From: Enterococcus innesii
GTDB taxonomy: Bacteria > Bacillota > Bacilli > Lactobacillales > Enterococcaceae
Assembly (NCBI GenBank): GCA_018982785.1
Contig: JAHHEN010000005.1
Location: forward strand, 310,001 to 374,000
Length of the DNA: 64,000 bases
Direction: 5' to 3'
Position 1 is the stretch's first letter, and each line of letters opens with the position of its first letter. The notes beneath the pieces were generated by a model that searched no databases, was not told where the DNA came from, and saw nothing but the letters and a program-made list of their open reading frames with translations. Both the position numbers and the translations under genes were made by a program. This document shows, one piece after another, positions 36,500-50,178 of the stretch.

Positions 36500-36516
36500 C
36501 GAATTATCAGAATATT
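36471..36516 (-). promoter_or_regulatory. CodY-like boxes at the liv promoter
   Basis: AATATTCTGATAATT (36516-36502) has 13 of 15 matches to the CodY box AATTTTCWGAAAATT and ATTTTTCAGTATATT (36485-36471) has 12 of 15 and overlaps the -10 box. CodY control of a branched-chain amino acid transporter is well known in Firmicutes. Confidence 0.6.
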
Positions 36517-36618
36517 TCACCTATTCAGAATTTATTTTTTTCGCTATAAAAAAATGGGGTTTTTAAAACACTGATCCACCAACAATGGAATCGCTTTTCA
36601 GTTTTTTGAGCAAAAAGA

Positions 36619-36653
36619 AAAGTAAGCAAATTTTTTTTCCTTTGCTTACTTTT
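36619..36653. terminator. Terminator after the ROK kinase gene
   Basis: Stem AAAGTAAGCAAA / TTTGCTTACTTT with T-rich flank on the minus strand. Confidence 0.85.
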
Positions 36654-36716
36654 TGAACGTTTCGAATTGCTTCATTTTTTTGTCAAAAGGACGTTTGAAA
36701 ACATCACATCTAGATG

Positions 36717-37598
36717 TTAGCGGCTATTTCTTGGATACAATGCTTGAAAATTGGCTGCTGCCCCAACTAGATTGGCGTCATTGCGATAGTCACAAAGCTT
36801 AATCAGTGGGACAAAATCATTTAAAGCTTGATCTGCCAGCATTTTTTTCAACCGTTGATCAACTTCTTGTAATAAGCCTTTTTTGGCACTGACACCGCCA
36901 CCGATAATGATCACTTCAGGATCAAAAGCAAATTGAATACTGAATAGTCCTTGCGCTAAATAGCGGTAAAATTTATTGACTTCCTCGATCGCAATGGCAT
37001 CCCCATCTTCTGCGCGTTGAAAGACCTCTTCGCCGGTAATTGTGGCTCGATCTACACCGATTCGATCACAATACCGCCAAGCCATCTGAACCGCTGTCCC
37101 TAATTGCGAAAATGTTTTGCCTTGATCCAAGATCATCAACCCAAATTCGCCACCGTATAAATGTGCCCCACGGACTAGCTCACCATTTTGAAACAGGGTG
37201 CCGCCAACGCCTGTTCCAATCACAACGAAGGCAGCTTGCTGAAACTCTTTGCCCGCTCCTTGATAAAATTCAGCCATCCCAGCGCAATTGGCATCATTTT
37301 CGATGGTTACTGGTACCCCAAATGCTGTTTCGAGTTCTGAGTAAATATCAAACCCATGGATATAAGGGATCGCACTGATGCCGTCGATCCGCCGCTCTTG
37401 GGCATTGACCGCACCCGGCGCACTGATCCCGACCCCTTCGATCTCTTCGTTTACGCTTGTTCTCACTTGCTGCAGCTGGGTTTTCATTTCCTCCCAAGTA
37501 TTTGGAGTAGTAAATTTGCCTTTACTCACCAAAGAATCTTGTGACCAGACGCCGTATTTTACTGCTGAACCACCCATATCAAAGACTAAAATCGCCAT
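36717..37598 (-). CDS. ROK-family sugar kinase
   Basis: 293-residue cytoplasmic kinase. Phosphate-1 motif VFDMGGSAVKYG at the N-terminus, IENDANCAGMAEF near 100, VIGTGVGGTLFQNGELVRGAHLYGGEFG near 125-155 and the adenosine motif IIIGGGVSAKKG near 245. The zinc-binding CxCGxxGCxE motif of glucokinase-type ROK proteins is absent, which is seen in a subgroup of Firmicutes ROK kinases including some acting on beta-glucosides or amino sugars. Substrate unknown. Monocistronic with its own terminator. Confidence 0.85.
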   Translation of the reverse strand: MAILVFDMGGSAVKYGVWSQDSLVSKGKFTTPNTWEEMKTQLQQVRTSVNEEIEGVGISAPGAVNAQERRIDGISAIPYIHGFDIYSELETAFGVPVTIENDANCAGMAEFYQGAGKEFQQAAFVVIGTGVGGTLFQNGELVRGAHLYGGEFGLMILDQGKTFSQLGTAVQMAWRYCDRIGVDRATITGEEVFQRAEDGDAIAIEEVNKFYRYLAQGLFSIQFAFDPEVIIIGGGVSAKKGLLQEVDQRLKKMLADQALNDFVPLIKLCDYRNDANLVGAAANFQALYPRNSR

Positions 37599-37681
37599 TT
37601 TTTCCCCTCAATCCTTTATTATTCTGATACTATCTATTTTACCGTAAGTCCCCGCATGAAGAAAGCGATTTCCGATAACAA

Positions 37682-37735
37682 TAAAAAAAACAGCCTAAAA
37701 TCGACATAGACTATCTCTATGGGATTAGAGCTGCT
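37682..37735 (-). terminator. Terminator overlapping the end of the GNAT gene
   Basis: Imperfect long stem with inner CATAGA / TCTATG and outer AGCAG.. / ..GGCTGTTTT pairing, followed by eight T on the minus strand. Confidence 0.6.
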
Positions 37736-38183
37736 TTTCCAAAATAACTTGATCGATCAACTGCTGCCCATTTTCGAAAATCGGTTCAGCATAGTGGGTG
37801 GTGAAATAATTTTTCACCCGGTCTTTTTCAACATAGCCTTGCTTTTGGTACAAAGTCAAGGCTGCAGAGGGCAGACTACCGGTTTTGATCACGACAAGAG
37901 GGTGTTTTGCACCTTGCTGCTGACTAAGAATCGCTTTTTCGGCAGCTTGCAACAATTGACCCCCAATGCCCCTTCCTTGCTTTGCTGGGGAGACAGCCAC
38001 ATTCATTATCTCCCACTTTGTGCCTTGGTCTTGATACACTAAGACACCGATCACTTCTCCATCTTCTTCATAAACAAGCGTCTGGCTGTCATATAGATAG
38101 CCTTCTACAACTGTTTTTTCAGGATCCGCATCCAGCAACAGTGACCAAGGATACGCTTCATTAGGGTGGATTGGACGAATCAT
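37725..38183 (-). CDS. GNAT-family acetyltransferase
   Basis: 152 residues. The acetyl-CoA-binding segment VAVSPAKQGRGIGGQLLQAAEKA near residue 70-95 carries the Q/RxxGxG/A motif. N-terminal MIRPIHPNEA is a common GNAT opening, and LTLYQKQGYVEKDRVKNYF near 110-130 is the C-terminal hallmark also seen in RimI-like enzymes. Acceptor unknown: a protein N-terminus, amino acid or small amine. It stands between the ROK gene and yidD without obvious functional link. Confidence 0.82.
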   Translation of the reverse strand: MIRPIHPNEAYPWSLLLDADPEKTVVEGYLYDSQTLVYEEDGEVIGVLVYQDQGTKWEIMNVAVSPAKQGRGIGGQLLQAAEKAILSQQQGAKHPLVVIKTGSLPSAALTLYQKQGYVEKDRVKNYFTTHYAEPIFENGQQLIDQVILEKQL

Positions 38184-38217
38184 GTTTTTCTTCCTTTTCT
38201 TTTTCTCTTATGTTCGT

Positions 38218-38492
38218 TTAACTTTTCCGATAACGGTATGTTGGTTTGACTTTATCATCAGTGTTACGTTTTAACGTAAAGGTCTGAGGCACGTAGTCGA
38301 TTCCCCCTTTACAAAAGGATGGCACCGTAAGATACGTGCGATTCCCATCAAGCCTCCCTTAGCAGCCCCATGGACCTGGATCGCTTGGATCATGTATCCT
38401 GAGCAAGTCGGATAATAACGACAGCTAGGAGGAAATAATGGGGAAATAAAACGTTGATAGAAACGAACAAAGCCAATCAAAAGTTTACTCAT
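38218..38492 (-). CDS. yidD: YidD membrane protein insertion efficiency factor, frameshifted as given
   Basis: Small amphipathic membrane-associated protein that assists YidC/Sec insertion. The frame from ATG 38492 (AAAGG upstream) reads [34 protein letters not shown] and [14 protein letters not shown], the complete YidD core with its conserved Cys residues. It then breaks at five G (minus strand) at 38303-38307. One added G gives the usual GGIDYVP ending and a stop at 38218, about 91 residues. Conserved position near murA and the atp operon. A sequencing deletion is the simplest explanation. Confidence 0.85.
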
Positions 38493-38543
38493 TTCTTGCC
38501 AACCTTTCTTTTTATGATCACGATGCAGTAAAGACAGATAGAA

Positions 38544-38581
38544 AAAACTAGGACTCAGCACGAGGCGTAAGTCCTAGTTTT
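38544..38581 (-). terminator. Terminator after epuA
   Basis: Minus-strand AAAACTAGGACT / AGTCCTAGTTTT stem followed by T-run, between epuA and yidD. Confidence 0.85.
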
Positions 38582-38584
38582 GGT

Positions 38585-38761
38585 TTACTTCATAAACTCA
38601 AAGATATGATTCCAAAGACTTGGAGAGAAGACTTTAAAAGGACTACCGTCGCCAATCACTCCATAGCCAATCATTGTTCCAGCTAAGAACAATAAAATAG
38701 CTAACAAAATGACGATTAGAATTTTTATCAAGCTAGTTAGAATGTAACGGTTCAACTTCAC
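38585..38761 (-). CDS. epuA: EpuA-like small membrane protein
   Basis: 58-residue protein starting at GTG 38761 behind GTAGGAGAG. A short basic N-terminus is followed by one membrane helix (LIVILLAILLFLAGTMIGYG) and an outside segment GVIGDGSPFKVFSP, then LWNHIFEF and a stop. The GYGVIGDG pattern and the place right after murA match the EpuA family of streptococci and enterococci (annotated misleadingly as RNA polymerase subunit beta in some genomes). Function unknown. It begins about 20 bases past the murA stop. Confidence 0.8.
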   Translation of the reverse strand: MKLNRYILTSLIKILIVILLAILLFLAGTMIGYGVIGDGSPFKVFSPSLWNHIFEFMK

Positions 38762-38781
38762 TTTATTCTCTCCTACTCCTA

Positions 38782-40074
38782 CTAAGCGTTTACTGGTACG
38801 GTTTCTTCAACTGCTTCAGAAACTCGTTCCACAGAAGCACCTAATTGCTGCAATTTTTCATGGAATTTGTAATAGCCACGATCCAAATATTTTAGATTGC
38901 GGACACGTGTCCGACCAGTTGAACGCAGACCTAATAAAATCAACGCTGCGGCAGCACGTAAATCCGTCGCATAGACCAGCGCACCTTGCAATTCATGACC
39001 GCCTTCGATCACTGCTATGTTGCCGTCGATTTTGACATGAGCATTCATCCGACGCATTTCTTCTAAATGTTGGAAACGATTCTCAAATACCGTTTCATTC
39101 ACAACACTTGTTCCAGCTGCTAAAAGTTGAATAGCAGACATTTGCGCTTGCATGTCCGTAGGAAAACCTGGGTGAGGCATTGTTTTCACATCTGTTGCCT
39201 TCAATTTTTCAGGTCCAACGACACGAATCCCTTCAGCTACTTCAGTCACTTCTGCGCCCATTTCGATCAATTTTGAAATCAATGGACGATTGTGTTCTGA
39301 GATTGCATCTTTAATAATAACGTCTCCTTGAGTCATCGCAGCTGCAACCATAAAGGTTCCTGCTTCGATACGGTCTTGGACGATCGAATGATCTACTGCA
39401 TGCAGGTGTTCGACCCCTTCGATACGCATCGTTTCGGTTCCTGCACCAAAGACCTTGGCACCCATTTTGTTTAAAATGTTTGCTAAATCGACGATTTCAG
39501 GTTCACGAGCGACGTTTTCAATGATGGTGATGCCTTTAGCTTTTACGGCAGCCATCATGATATTTTGCGTTGCGCCGACACTTGGGAAATCCAAGTAAAT
39601 GCTATTGCCTTTTAACTCATCGGCGATCGCTTCTATGTATCCATCTTTTTGGATGATTTGAGCGCCTAGTGCTTGAAATCCCTTCAAATGTAGATCAATT
39701 GGTCGTTTGCCGATTGCACAGCCGCCAGGCATTGCCACTTTGGCATGACCATTACGGGCTAACAAAGGTCCCATGACTACGATTGAAGCGCGCATTTGGC
39801 TTACATACTCATACGGTGCTTCGATCGCTAACTCTTGTGATGCATCGATCGTCATCGTATTGTTTTCTTCTTCAAAATCGATTGCGACATTTAAATGCCG
39901 AATCACTTCTTTCATTGTTAATACATCGGAAAGGATCGGTACATTTGTTAATGTCGTTGTTCCTTCTTCCGCTAATAAGCTTGCCGCTAAGATAGGTAGA
40001 ACAGCATTTTTTGCCCCTTCGATCTTCACTGTTCCAGTTAATCGATTACCACCTTGAACGATCATCTCTTCCAT
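38782..40074 (-). CDS. murA: UDP-N-acetylglucosamine 1-carboxyvinyltransferase
   Basis: First committed step of peptidoglycan synthesis: transfers enolpyruvate from PEP to UDP-GlcNAc. 430 residues, full length. N-terminal [22 protein letters not shown]; active-site loop [15 protein letters not shown] near 115 with the catalytic Cys (fosfomycin target); [19 protein letters not shown] near 305. Soluble. Conserved place downstream of the atp operon and DUF1146 gene. Enterococci usually have two MurA paralogues; this location fits the primary (MurAA-type) copy. Confidence 0.96.
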   Translation of the reverse strand: MEEMIVQGGNRLTGTVKIEGAKNAVLPILAASLLAEEGTTTLTNVPILSDVLTMKEVIRHLNVAIDFEEENNTMTIDASQELAIEAPYEYVSQMRASIVVMGPLLARNGHAKVAMPGGCAIGKRPIDLHLKGFQALGAQIIQKDGYIEAIADELKGNSIYLDFPSVGATQNIMMAAVKAKGITIIENVAREPEIVDLANILNKMGAKVFGAGTETMRIEGVEHLHAVDHSIVQDRIEAGTFMVAAAMTQGDVIIKDAISEHNRPLISKLIEMGAEVTEVAEGIRVVGPEKLKATDVKTMPHPGFPTDMQAQMSAIQLLAAGTSVVNETVFENRFQHLEEMRRMNAHVKIDGNIAVIEGGHELQGALVYATDLRAAAALILLGLRSTGRTRVRNLKYLDRGYYKFHEKLQQLGASVERVSEAVEETVPVNA

Positions 40075-40164
40075 TTATGTTCCCTCCAAATAATGCAGTG
40101 ACTCACACAAATCTTGCCAATTATAGCATAATATTCGGTGTTTTTGCATATATTAATGAAATTC

Positions 40165-40398
40165 TTAAAAACCTGTTAAAAATAAATTACGACATAACGC
40201 AATCAACTCAAGGAAAAAAGTACTGGCGGTGTAGCCTAATGCAATCGCAAGAAACACCATGACCATTCGTATCTGAGTCGTTCGTAAGGCTTTAAAAAAA
40301 GCATCGATCCGCACAGATTGCAATGCCCAAAATGCTAAATAGATGAACGCTAAATGACTCACGATTCGAATGATTGCATCAATTCCATACACTTGCAT
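40165..40398 (-). CDS. DUF1146 family membrane protein
   Basis: 77 residues from the ATG at 40398, behind AAAGGAGCAGGAAG; a longer frame to 40419 lacks spacing. Two membrane helices (IVSHLAFIYLAFWAL and RMVMVFLAIALGYTASTFFLEL). Matches the YwzB/DUF1146 family always found between atpC and murA in Firmicutes. Function unknown. Confidence 0.85.
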   Translation of the reverse strand: MQVYGIDAIIRIVSHLAFIYLAFWALQSVRIDAFFKALRTTQIRMVMVFLAIALGYTASTFFLELIALCRNLFLTGF

Positions 40399-40526
40399 AC
40401 TTCCTGCTCCTTTTTTCATAATTGAACATTCCTATCATACCACAAAGATGTCAAGATAAAAAATAATCTTTCTTGAAACCTTCATGAAAAGACTTTAAAA
40501 AGTTTTTAAAACGTTTTCTTGGAGAA

Positions 40527-40561
40527 ACAAAAAAACAAAGGCAAGATGCCCTTGTTTTTTT
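40527..40561 (-). terminator. Terminator of the atp operon
   Basis: Minus-strand ACAAGGGCA, short loop, TGCCTTTGT followed by seven T, immediately after the atpC stop. Confidence 0.88.
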
Positions 40562-40982
40562 AGGAATGTTTTGACACGTTGATTCGATTGATGGCGCGGT
40601 GCAAAGCAACCGTTGCGCGACGAAGCTGGTCGATATCTTCGACTTGTTTGGCCTCTTCGATTTGACGTTCTGCACGTTGTTTTGCTCTTTCTGCCCGTGA
40701 AACGTCGATGTCGCGATCACGTTCCGCACTATCGGCTACGATGGAGACAACATTGTCCCGCACTTCAAGGATACCGCCATTGACGGCGACCCAGTCGACG
40801 TGAGTATCCGAATCGATCCGTTTGACCCGGACTTCATCAATCGTCAAAGGAACGATGATTGGGGCATGATGCGGCAAAATACCGATCTCGCCATCTGTCG
40901 TACGTGCAACCACGATTTTCGCGTGGTGATCGTAAACCAAACCAGCAGGTGTCACCACATTGACTGTTAAAAATTGATCCAT
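40560..40982 (-). CDS. atpC: ATP synthase F1 subunit epsilon
   Basis: 140 residues. N-terminal beta sandwich ([42 protein letters not shown], the first 45 residues) and C-terminal helical hairpin rich in Arg/Glu ([22 protein letters not shown]). Part of the F1 central stalk and an inhibitor of ATP hydrolysis. Last gene of the operon. Confidence 0.95.
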   Translation of the reverse strand: MDQFLTVNVVTPAGLVYDHHAKIVVARTTDGEIGILPHHAPIIVPLTIDEVRVKRIDSDTHVDWVAVNGGILEVRDNVVSIVADSAERDRDIDVSRAERAKQRAERQIEEAKQVEDIDQLRRATVALHRAINRINVSKHS

Positions 40983-41013
40983 GAGGTTCCCCTCTTTCTT
41001 CGAGGCTGGTTAA

Positions 41014-42418
<1,405 letters not shown>

Positions 42419-42444
42419 TCGTATTCCTCCATTCGTTCTTGAAA

Positions 42445-43346
42445 CTATTCTAACGCGGATGCCCCCGCCACAATTTCAGTAATTTCTTGGGTGATTGCGC
42501 CTTGGCGCGCTCGGTTGTAAGAGATCGTCAAGTCCCCAATAATATTTTTGGCATTATCTGTTGCTGTTTTCATCGCTGTCATTCCGGCAGCATGCTCGGC
42601 TGTTTTTGCGTCAACAATCGCACCATAAATCAAGCTTTCAGCGTATTGAGGCAGTAATTGATTCAAAATCGCTTCTCTAGAAGGTTCAAACAAGTATTCT
42701 TGTTCATAACTTTCGGCTTCTTCAGGATCTAGATCGGAAATCGGCAACATTTTCTCCACACGAAATTGGCTAGTCAATGAGTTGATATGATGGTTATAAC
42801 ACACATATAATTCATCGAAGACTTCGTTTTGGTACATCGTTGTCGCCAATGTTACGATTTTACGCACCTCGTCAAAGCTTGGTTGATCCGAAAGGTTTCT
42901 TAACTCGTACGCCAAATTGATGCCCCGTGCTTTGAAAAAGTCGGCGCCAGTTGCACCAATGGCAATCATGACATACTCTTCTTCTTTTGCATGGTCTTCG
43001 TCCAGCATGGTCATCATTTGCTTCAAGATGGAACTATTGTAGCCGCCCACTAGACCGCCATCAGAAGTGATGACAATATAGCCTGTGCGTTTGACCGGAC
43101 GACTAACCAACATACTGTTATAGTTCACACCATCTTTAGGACCGGAACCTGCAAGATCGGAAAGCTGCTGCGCAGTTAAATGCGTAACGATTTCACGTAC
43201 TTTGTTGGCATACACTTGAAACTGTTTCGAATGAGCTTCAGATTTTGTTAATTTTGCAGCTGAAACCATTTGCATGGCCTTTGTGATTTGGCTGGTTTTT
43301 TTGTTGAGGCAATTCGTTGCTTGATTTCATTTAATGAAGCAGCCAT
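42445..43346 (-). CDS. atpG: ATP synthase F1 subunit gamma, frameshifted as given
   Basis: Rotor shaft of F1. The natural start is ATG 43346 (AGAGGTGAGAG upstream), reading [17 protein letters not shown] seven-A run (minus strand) at 43296-43302 then shifts the frame. One added A yields [16 protein letters not shown], the universally conserved N-terminal helix, and joins the long frame that ends [16 protein letters not shown]. Reconstructed length is 300 residues, as expected. Without repair only a 276-residue fragment from an internal Met remains. Confidence 0.92.
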
Positions 43347-43361
43347 TTTCTCTCACCTCTT

Positions 43362-44930
<1,569 letters not shown>

Positions 44931-44941
44931 TTATCTCTTGT

Positions 44942-45484
44942 TTATCTGCCGATTTTTTGTCGCAGATAATCCAGTTGGCTCTTAATACTACCGTCGATCA
45001 CTTGATGATTTGCTTCAACGATGACACCGCCTAAAATCGTTGGATCGATCGTTTCTTTCAATTGTGCCTGCTTGTACCCAAGCTTATCGGCGATTTGCTT
45101 TTCAATTTTGCTTTTTTGTTCTGCTGACAAAGCAACAGCCGTTGTGATCGTTCCGAGAACAAGACCTTGATATTCATCGTAACGACGTTCGTATTCATCA
45201 ATGATCAGCAATAGATCATCCATGCGATCATATTCATAAACGATCTCTAAGAAATTTCTGACCAAGCCTTCAAAGCCCTTCAGCAATTGATCGACTAATT
45301 GTCTTTTCTCATGAAGATCCAAACGGTTATCGGTCACGATTTGGCCGAATGTTGGAATCTCCTGATAAATCTGACGCAAGGTCATTAATTCTTGGTAAAC
45401 TTCTGTCAAGCGTTGTTCTTCCATCGCCAATTCGAACAAGGCTTTTCCATAGCGTTTTCCCACTGTGAATTTATCGAGTTTCAT
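44942..45484 (-). CDS. atpH: ATP synthase F1 subunit delta
   Basis: 180 residues. Opens KFTVGKRYGKALFELAMEE and ends in the conserved GGVIVEANHQVIDGSIKSQLDYLRQKI. Links F1 alpha to the Fo b stalk. Its start overlaps the end of atpF by 14 bases. Confidence 0.94.
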   Translation of the reverse strand: MKLDKFTVGKRYGKALFELAMEEQRLTEVYQELMTLRQIYQEIPTFGQIVTDNRLDLHEKRQLVDQLLKGFEGLVRNFLEIVYEYDRMDDLLLIIDEYERRYDEYQGLVLGTITTAVALSAEQKSKIEKQIADKLGYKQAQLKETIDPTILGGVIVEANHQVIDGSIKSQLDYLRQKIGR

Positions 45485-45995
45485 TAACTGAACCCAAGCC
45501 TTCGATATATTGATTGATTAGGGATTCATGATTTTCGGGAGTCAATTCGCGGCCTAAGATTTTTTCTGCGATTTGAAGCGAAAGTTCTGCCACATCATCT
45601 TTCACTTCTTTTAACGCAGTTTCTTTTTCAAGGGTGATATCTGAGTTGGCTTTTTCTTTCAAACGAGCCACTTCTTCTTTGGTCTCGCTCAAAATATTTT
45701 GCCGACTCAATTCCCCGCTATCTTTGGCGCTCTTGATGATCTCCGCAGCTTCAGAATGAGAACGTGCCAATTTTTCTTGGCGTTCTTTTTCTAATTTTGC
45801 TGCATTCAAGCGTGATTGTTCCGCTGAATCCAAATCATTGGCGATTTTATCTTCCCGTTTTTGCATCATGCTACTGATGGCATCCCATGCAAAATGTTTC
45901 AATAAGAATAGCAAAAGAAGAATTGATCCGCTGACAACGATAATATTGCCAAGCATTGGATTTTGAACTTCCGCCATAACCAACTGATTTAGCAT
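45471..45995 (-). CDS. atpF: ATP synthase Fo subunit b
   Basis: 174 residues: one N-terminal membrane helix (LGNIIVVSGSILLLLFLLKHFAW) and a long charged coiled coil (KLEKERQEKLARSHSEAAEII and onward) forming the peripheral stalk. Typical order after atpE. Confidence 0.94.
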   Translation of the reverse strand: MLNQLVMAEVQNPMLGNIIVVSGSILLLLFLLKHFAWDAISSMMQKREDKIANDLDSAEQSRLNAAKLEKERQEKLARSHSEAAEIIKSAKDSGELSRQNILSETKEEVARLKEKANSDITLEKETALKEVKDDVAELSLQIAEKILGRELTPENHESLINQYIEGLGSVNETR

Positions 45996-46083
45996 AACGA
46001 TTCTTCCTTTCTGAAAGTCATTGTTTCATTAGAAAAAAGCAAAAACGAGTGCAATTGTTCGTTTCTGCCTTTTCGTGCTTGTC

Positions 46084-46308
<225 letters not shown>

Positions 46309-46328
46309 CTAATTGTATGTCGATTCGA

Positions 46329-47054
<726 letters not shown>

Positions 47055-47124
47055 TCACCTCTTTTCCTGTCATCTCCAGAAAAAAATCTGGTGTTACAAT
47101 GCGTTTCCTCTCATAACAATCGGT

Positions 47125-47153
47125 ATCATACCACCACGAATGGAAAATTTCAA
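47125..47153 (-). promoter_or_regulatory. Promoter of the atp operon
   Basis: Minus-strand TTGAAA, 17-base spacer, TATGAT, about 75 bases before atpB. Confidence 0.75.
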
Positions 47154-47329
47154 AGCATTTTCAAGAAAATTAGACAAAAAACTCACAATGCTAAAAATCC
47201 TAAATTAAGTGAAAAATCCTCGTGTCGCTATGTGGAAGAAAAAGCCTGTTAAATCAACAGCTTTCCCTTAAATGCTACCAAATTTAGCGTGATTTTCAAA
47301 GCGATAACCTCTGTCGGATTCTAAAAGAA

Positions 47330-47361
47330 GTTCTTAGAAAATTAGAAATTTCTAAGAACTC
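47330..47361 (-). terminator. Terminator overlapping the smpB stop
   Basis: Stem AGTTCTTAGAAA / TTTCTAAGAACT; the first arm is the last codons of smpB, followed by TCTTTT. Confidence 0.75.
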
Positions 47362-47800
47362 GGTCAATTTGTCTTTCCTGATCTTTGCGTTTTAAGGATT
47401 CTCGCTTATCATACTCGCGTTTTCCTTTCGCTAAACCAATCAAAACTTTGGCATAACCATCCTTGATATACACCTTTAATGGCACAATCGTCATACCCGT
47501 ATTTTTTGTTTCGCCAATCAAACGAGCGATCTGCTTTTTGTGTAGCAACAGTTTTCTCGTCCGCAATGGGTCATGATTAAAAATGTTGCCTTGCTCGTAA
47601 GGACTGATATGCACATTGACTAAGAATGCCTCACCATTGCGAATGCGCACAAAGCCGTCTTTCAAATTGATCCGACTGTTGCGGATCGCCTTGATCTCGG
47701 TTCCTTGCAAGACGATCCCCGCTTCGATCGTATCGAGGATCGTGTAATCATGGCGGGCCTTTTTGTTTTGGGCGATTAATTTCCCTTCTCCTTTAGGCAC
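47342..47800 (-). CDS. smpB: SsrA-binding protein SmpB
   Basis: 152 residues from GTG 47800, which follows GGAGGGATGGCCC; the ATG at 47815 is part of that binding site. Partner of tmRNA in rescue of stalled ribosomes. Family blocks: [51 protein letters not shown], and the C-terminal tail [19 protein letters not shown]. Follows rnr with 15 bases between, the conserved Firmicutes order. Confidence 0.95.
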   Translation of the reverse strand: MPKGEGKLIAQNKKARHDYTILDTIEAGIVLQGTEIKAIRNSRINLKDGFVRIRNGEAFLVNVHISPYEQGNIFNHDPLRTRKLLLHKKQIARLIGETKNTGMTIVPLKVYIKDGYAKVLIGLAKGKREYDKRESLKRKDQERQIDRVLRNF

Positions 47801-47815
47801 GGGCCATCCCTCCAA

Positions 47816-50175
47816 TTATTTTTTCTTGATTCCTTTATAAAAAGGTTTTTTCTTTTTCACTTTGCCAGCTTTTTTCGGCTTGCCTTTGCCTGATTGTTCA
47901 AACCGTTTCCCTTGGTTTTTCTCAGGGTTTCGTTGTTTTTTTCCACGGCGGTTCGCTTCATTTTTTTGATGGTTGCTTCGTTTGTTAGCTTTTGGTGCTT
48001 GCAGTTTTTCAACTTCTTCTGCTGCTACCAGTTCGAAATCAATCTCTCTTGTTTCTGGATCAGCCTTTACGACTTTGATGCGAACTTTCTGACCAATTTT
48101 AAAGGTCAAGCCTGTCCGTTCCCCCACAAGTGCTAGATGGTTTTCCAAATAATGGAAGTAATCTTGCTTCAAGTTATTGATATGGATCAGCCCTTCAATC
48201 GTGTTAGGCAATTCAATAAACAAGCCAAACTTGACCACTGAACTGATGATACCGTCAAACTCTTCTCCTACTTTATCGGCCATATACTCAGCTTTTTTAA
48301 GCGCATCGACTTCTCTTTCTGCATCGACTGCTCGTCGTTCCATTTGGGAGCTGTGCATCGCGATGTCCGGCAAGATTTCCGCCCATTTGTTTTGGTTGGC
48401 TTCAGTGACATCTTCACTGTAAGAACGAATCAAGCGATGCACGATCAAGTCGGGGTACCGACGGATCGGTGACGTGAAGTGGGTATAATCTTCCGCTGCC
48501 AAACCATAGTGACCGACGTTTTCTTCAGAATACTTCGCTTGTTGCATACTTCTTAGTAGCATCGTATTGACAACCATTGCCTCTGGCTTATCTGCCACAT
48601 CTTCAACCACTTTTTGTAGTTGTTTTGGTGAGATCGAGCCATTGGTCTGTTTGACTACGATCCCTAAAGCAGACGCAAAATCAAAGAAGCGGCGCATTTT
48701 CTCTTCTTTGGTTCCTCATGGATCCGATAAATAAATGGTAAGTGCTTTCGATTGAAATGGCGCGCCACAGTTTCATTGGCTGCCAACATGAAGGATTCGA
48801 TCAATCGCTCGCCGACACCACGTTCTCGCAGAACGATTTCTTGTGGGTGTCCTTCTCCATCGACTAAGACTTTCGCTTCTCGGTCTTCAAAAGAAACTGC
48901 CCCACGTTTGATGCGCATCGCTTCTAACACGTGATGCAAGGCGGCCATATCATGGAACATCGGTACTAGTTCCGCATATTTTTTGGTGGTTTCTGGATCA
49001 TTATCTTCAATGATTTGATTGACTGCTTGATACGTCATCCGGGCACTTGTTTGAATAATACTTTGGAAAATATTGTAATCCGTGACGATCCCCTCTTGAT
49101 TGATCCACATTTCACAGCTCATGGTCAACCTTGGCACGTTTGGATTCAACGAACAGATGCCGTTTGATAAACGCTGTGGGATCATTGGAATCACACGATC
49201 CGTAAGATAGACACTCGTTCCCCGATCAAACGCTTCTTTATCCAATGCGCTGTTTTCGGTCACATAATAAGAAACATCGGCGATATGCACGCCCAAATAG
49301 AAGCTGCCGTCAGGCAATGCTTTTACGGTCACCGCATCATCCAAATCTTTGGCATCCGCTCCATCGATCGTTACAATCTGTTGATCTCGCAAATCCCGCC
49401 GTTCCGGAAAGTCGGCAGGATCGATCGTATCTGGTACTGCGTCTGCCGCTGCTAAGGTTTCTTCCTCGAATTTTGTGGGAATCCCGTTCGCCACGACGAT
49501 CGATAATATATCCATTCCAGGATCGTTTTTATGTCCTACAACTTTCGTGATCAACCCCTCTAAGCTTTTCGAATAACCTTTTTCTGGGTAATGGCTGATT
49601 TCAACGATCACAATGCTCCCATCTACAGGTCGAATCCCTTGAGCACCAATAAACACCTTTAATTCACTTAGTTTTTTATCTTTAGGCTGAACAACGCCAT
49701 ATAGATCCGACTCTTCGATCTCTTTTTCATCAAATAATGTAAACTCGCCGACCAACTGACTGATGGCCCGTTGTTTGATCTCAACGACTTTCCCCTCTGC
49801 ACCACGATCTGAGAAAGGATCCGCAACGTGCACGATGTCTACAGCAACGGTATCGCCGTCCATGGCATAGCCTGTTGCTTCTTTAGGGATATAAATATCG
49901 TCTTCTTCTTCATCCAACGTGACAAAACCGAAGCCCCGCTCGTTGGCTCGGAAAGTCCCTTCCACAAATACACGTTTCATGGGTAATTTCACTTTGCCTT
50001 TTTTGTTAAAAATCACACTGCCTTCTCGTTCCATCGCTGCTACTGTCTGGACAAGATTCTTAAAGTCTGTGCTTTTTTGAAGTCCTAGACCTTCAGCAAT
50101 TTCTTCCATTGAAAAGCTTTTTTTGCGGCTTTCTTCGAGAAACTGAATGATTTTTGTTTTAATCGTTTCTGTCAT
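47816..50175 (-). CDS. rnr: Ribonuclease R, frameshifted as given
   Basis: 3'-5' exoribonuclease that degrades structured RNA and works with SmpB-tmRNA. N-terminal HTH ([22 protein letters not shown]), two cold-shock domains (70-230), the RNB catalytic domain (260-590; [14 protein letters not shown] with active-site Asp residues, [21 protein letters not shown]) and an S1 domain with a Lys-rich tail. The frame breaks after IYRIHEEPK at AAA 48707-48709 (minus strand). One added A gives [17 protein letters not shown] and about 786 residues in all. Both halves are well conserved, so a deletion error is likely. Confidence 0.92.
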
Positions 50176-50178
50176 AAC

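Noticed and set aside
40451-40729. Minus-strand ORF of 92 codons in another frame of atpC
   Set aside because: Out-of-frame overlap with atpC and its terminator; not protein-like.
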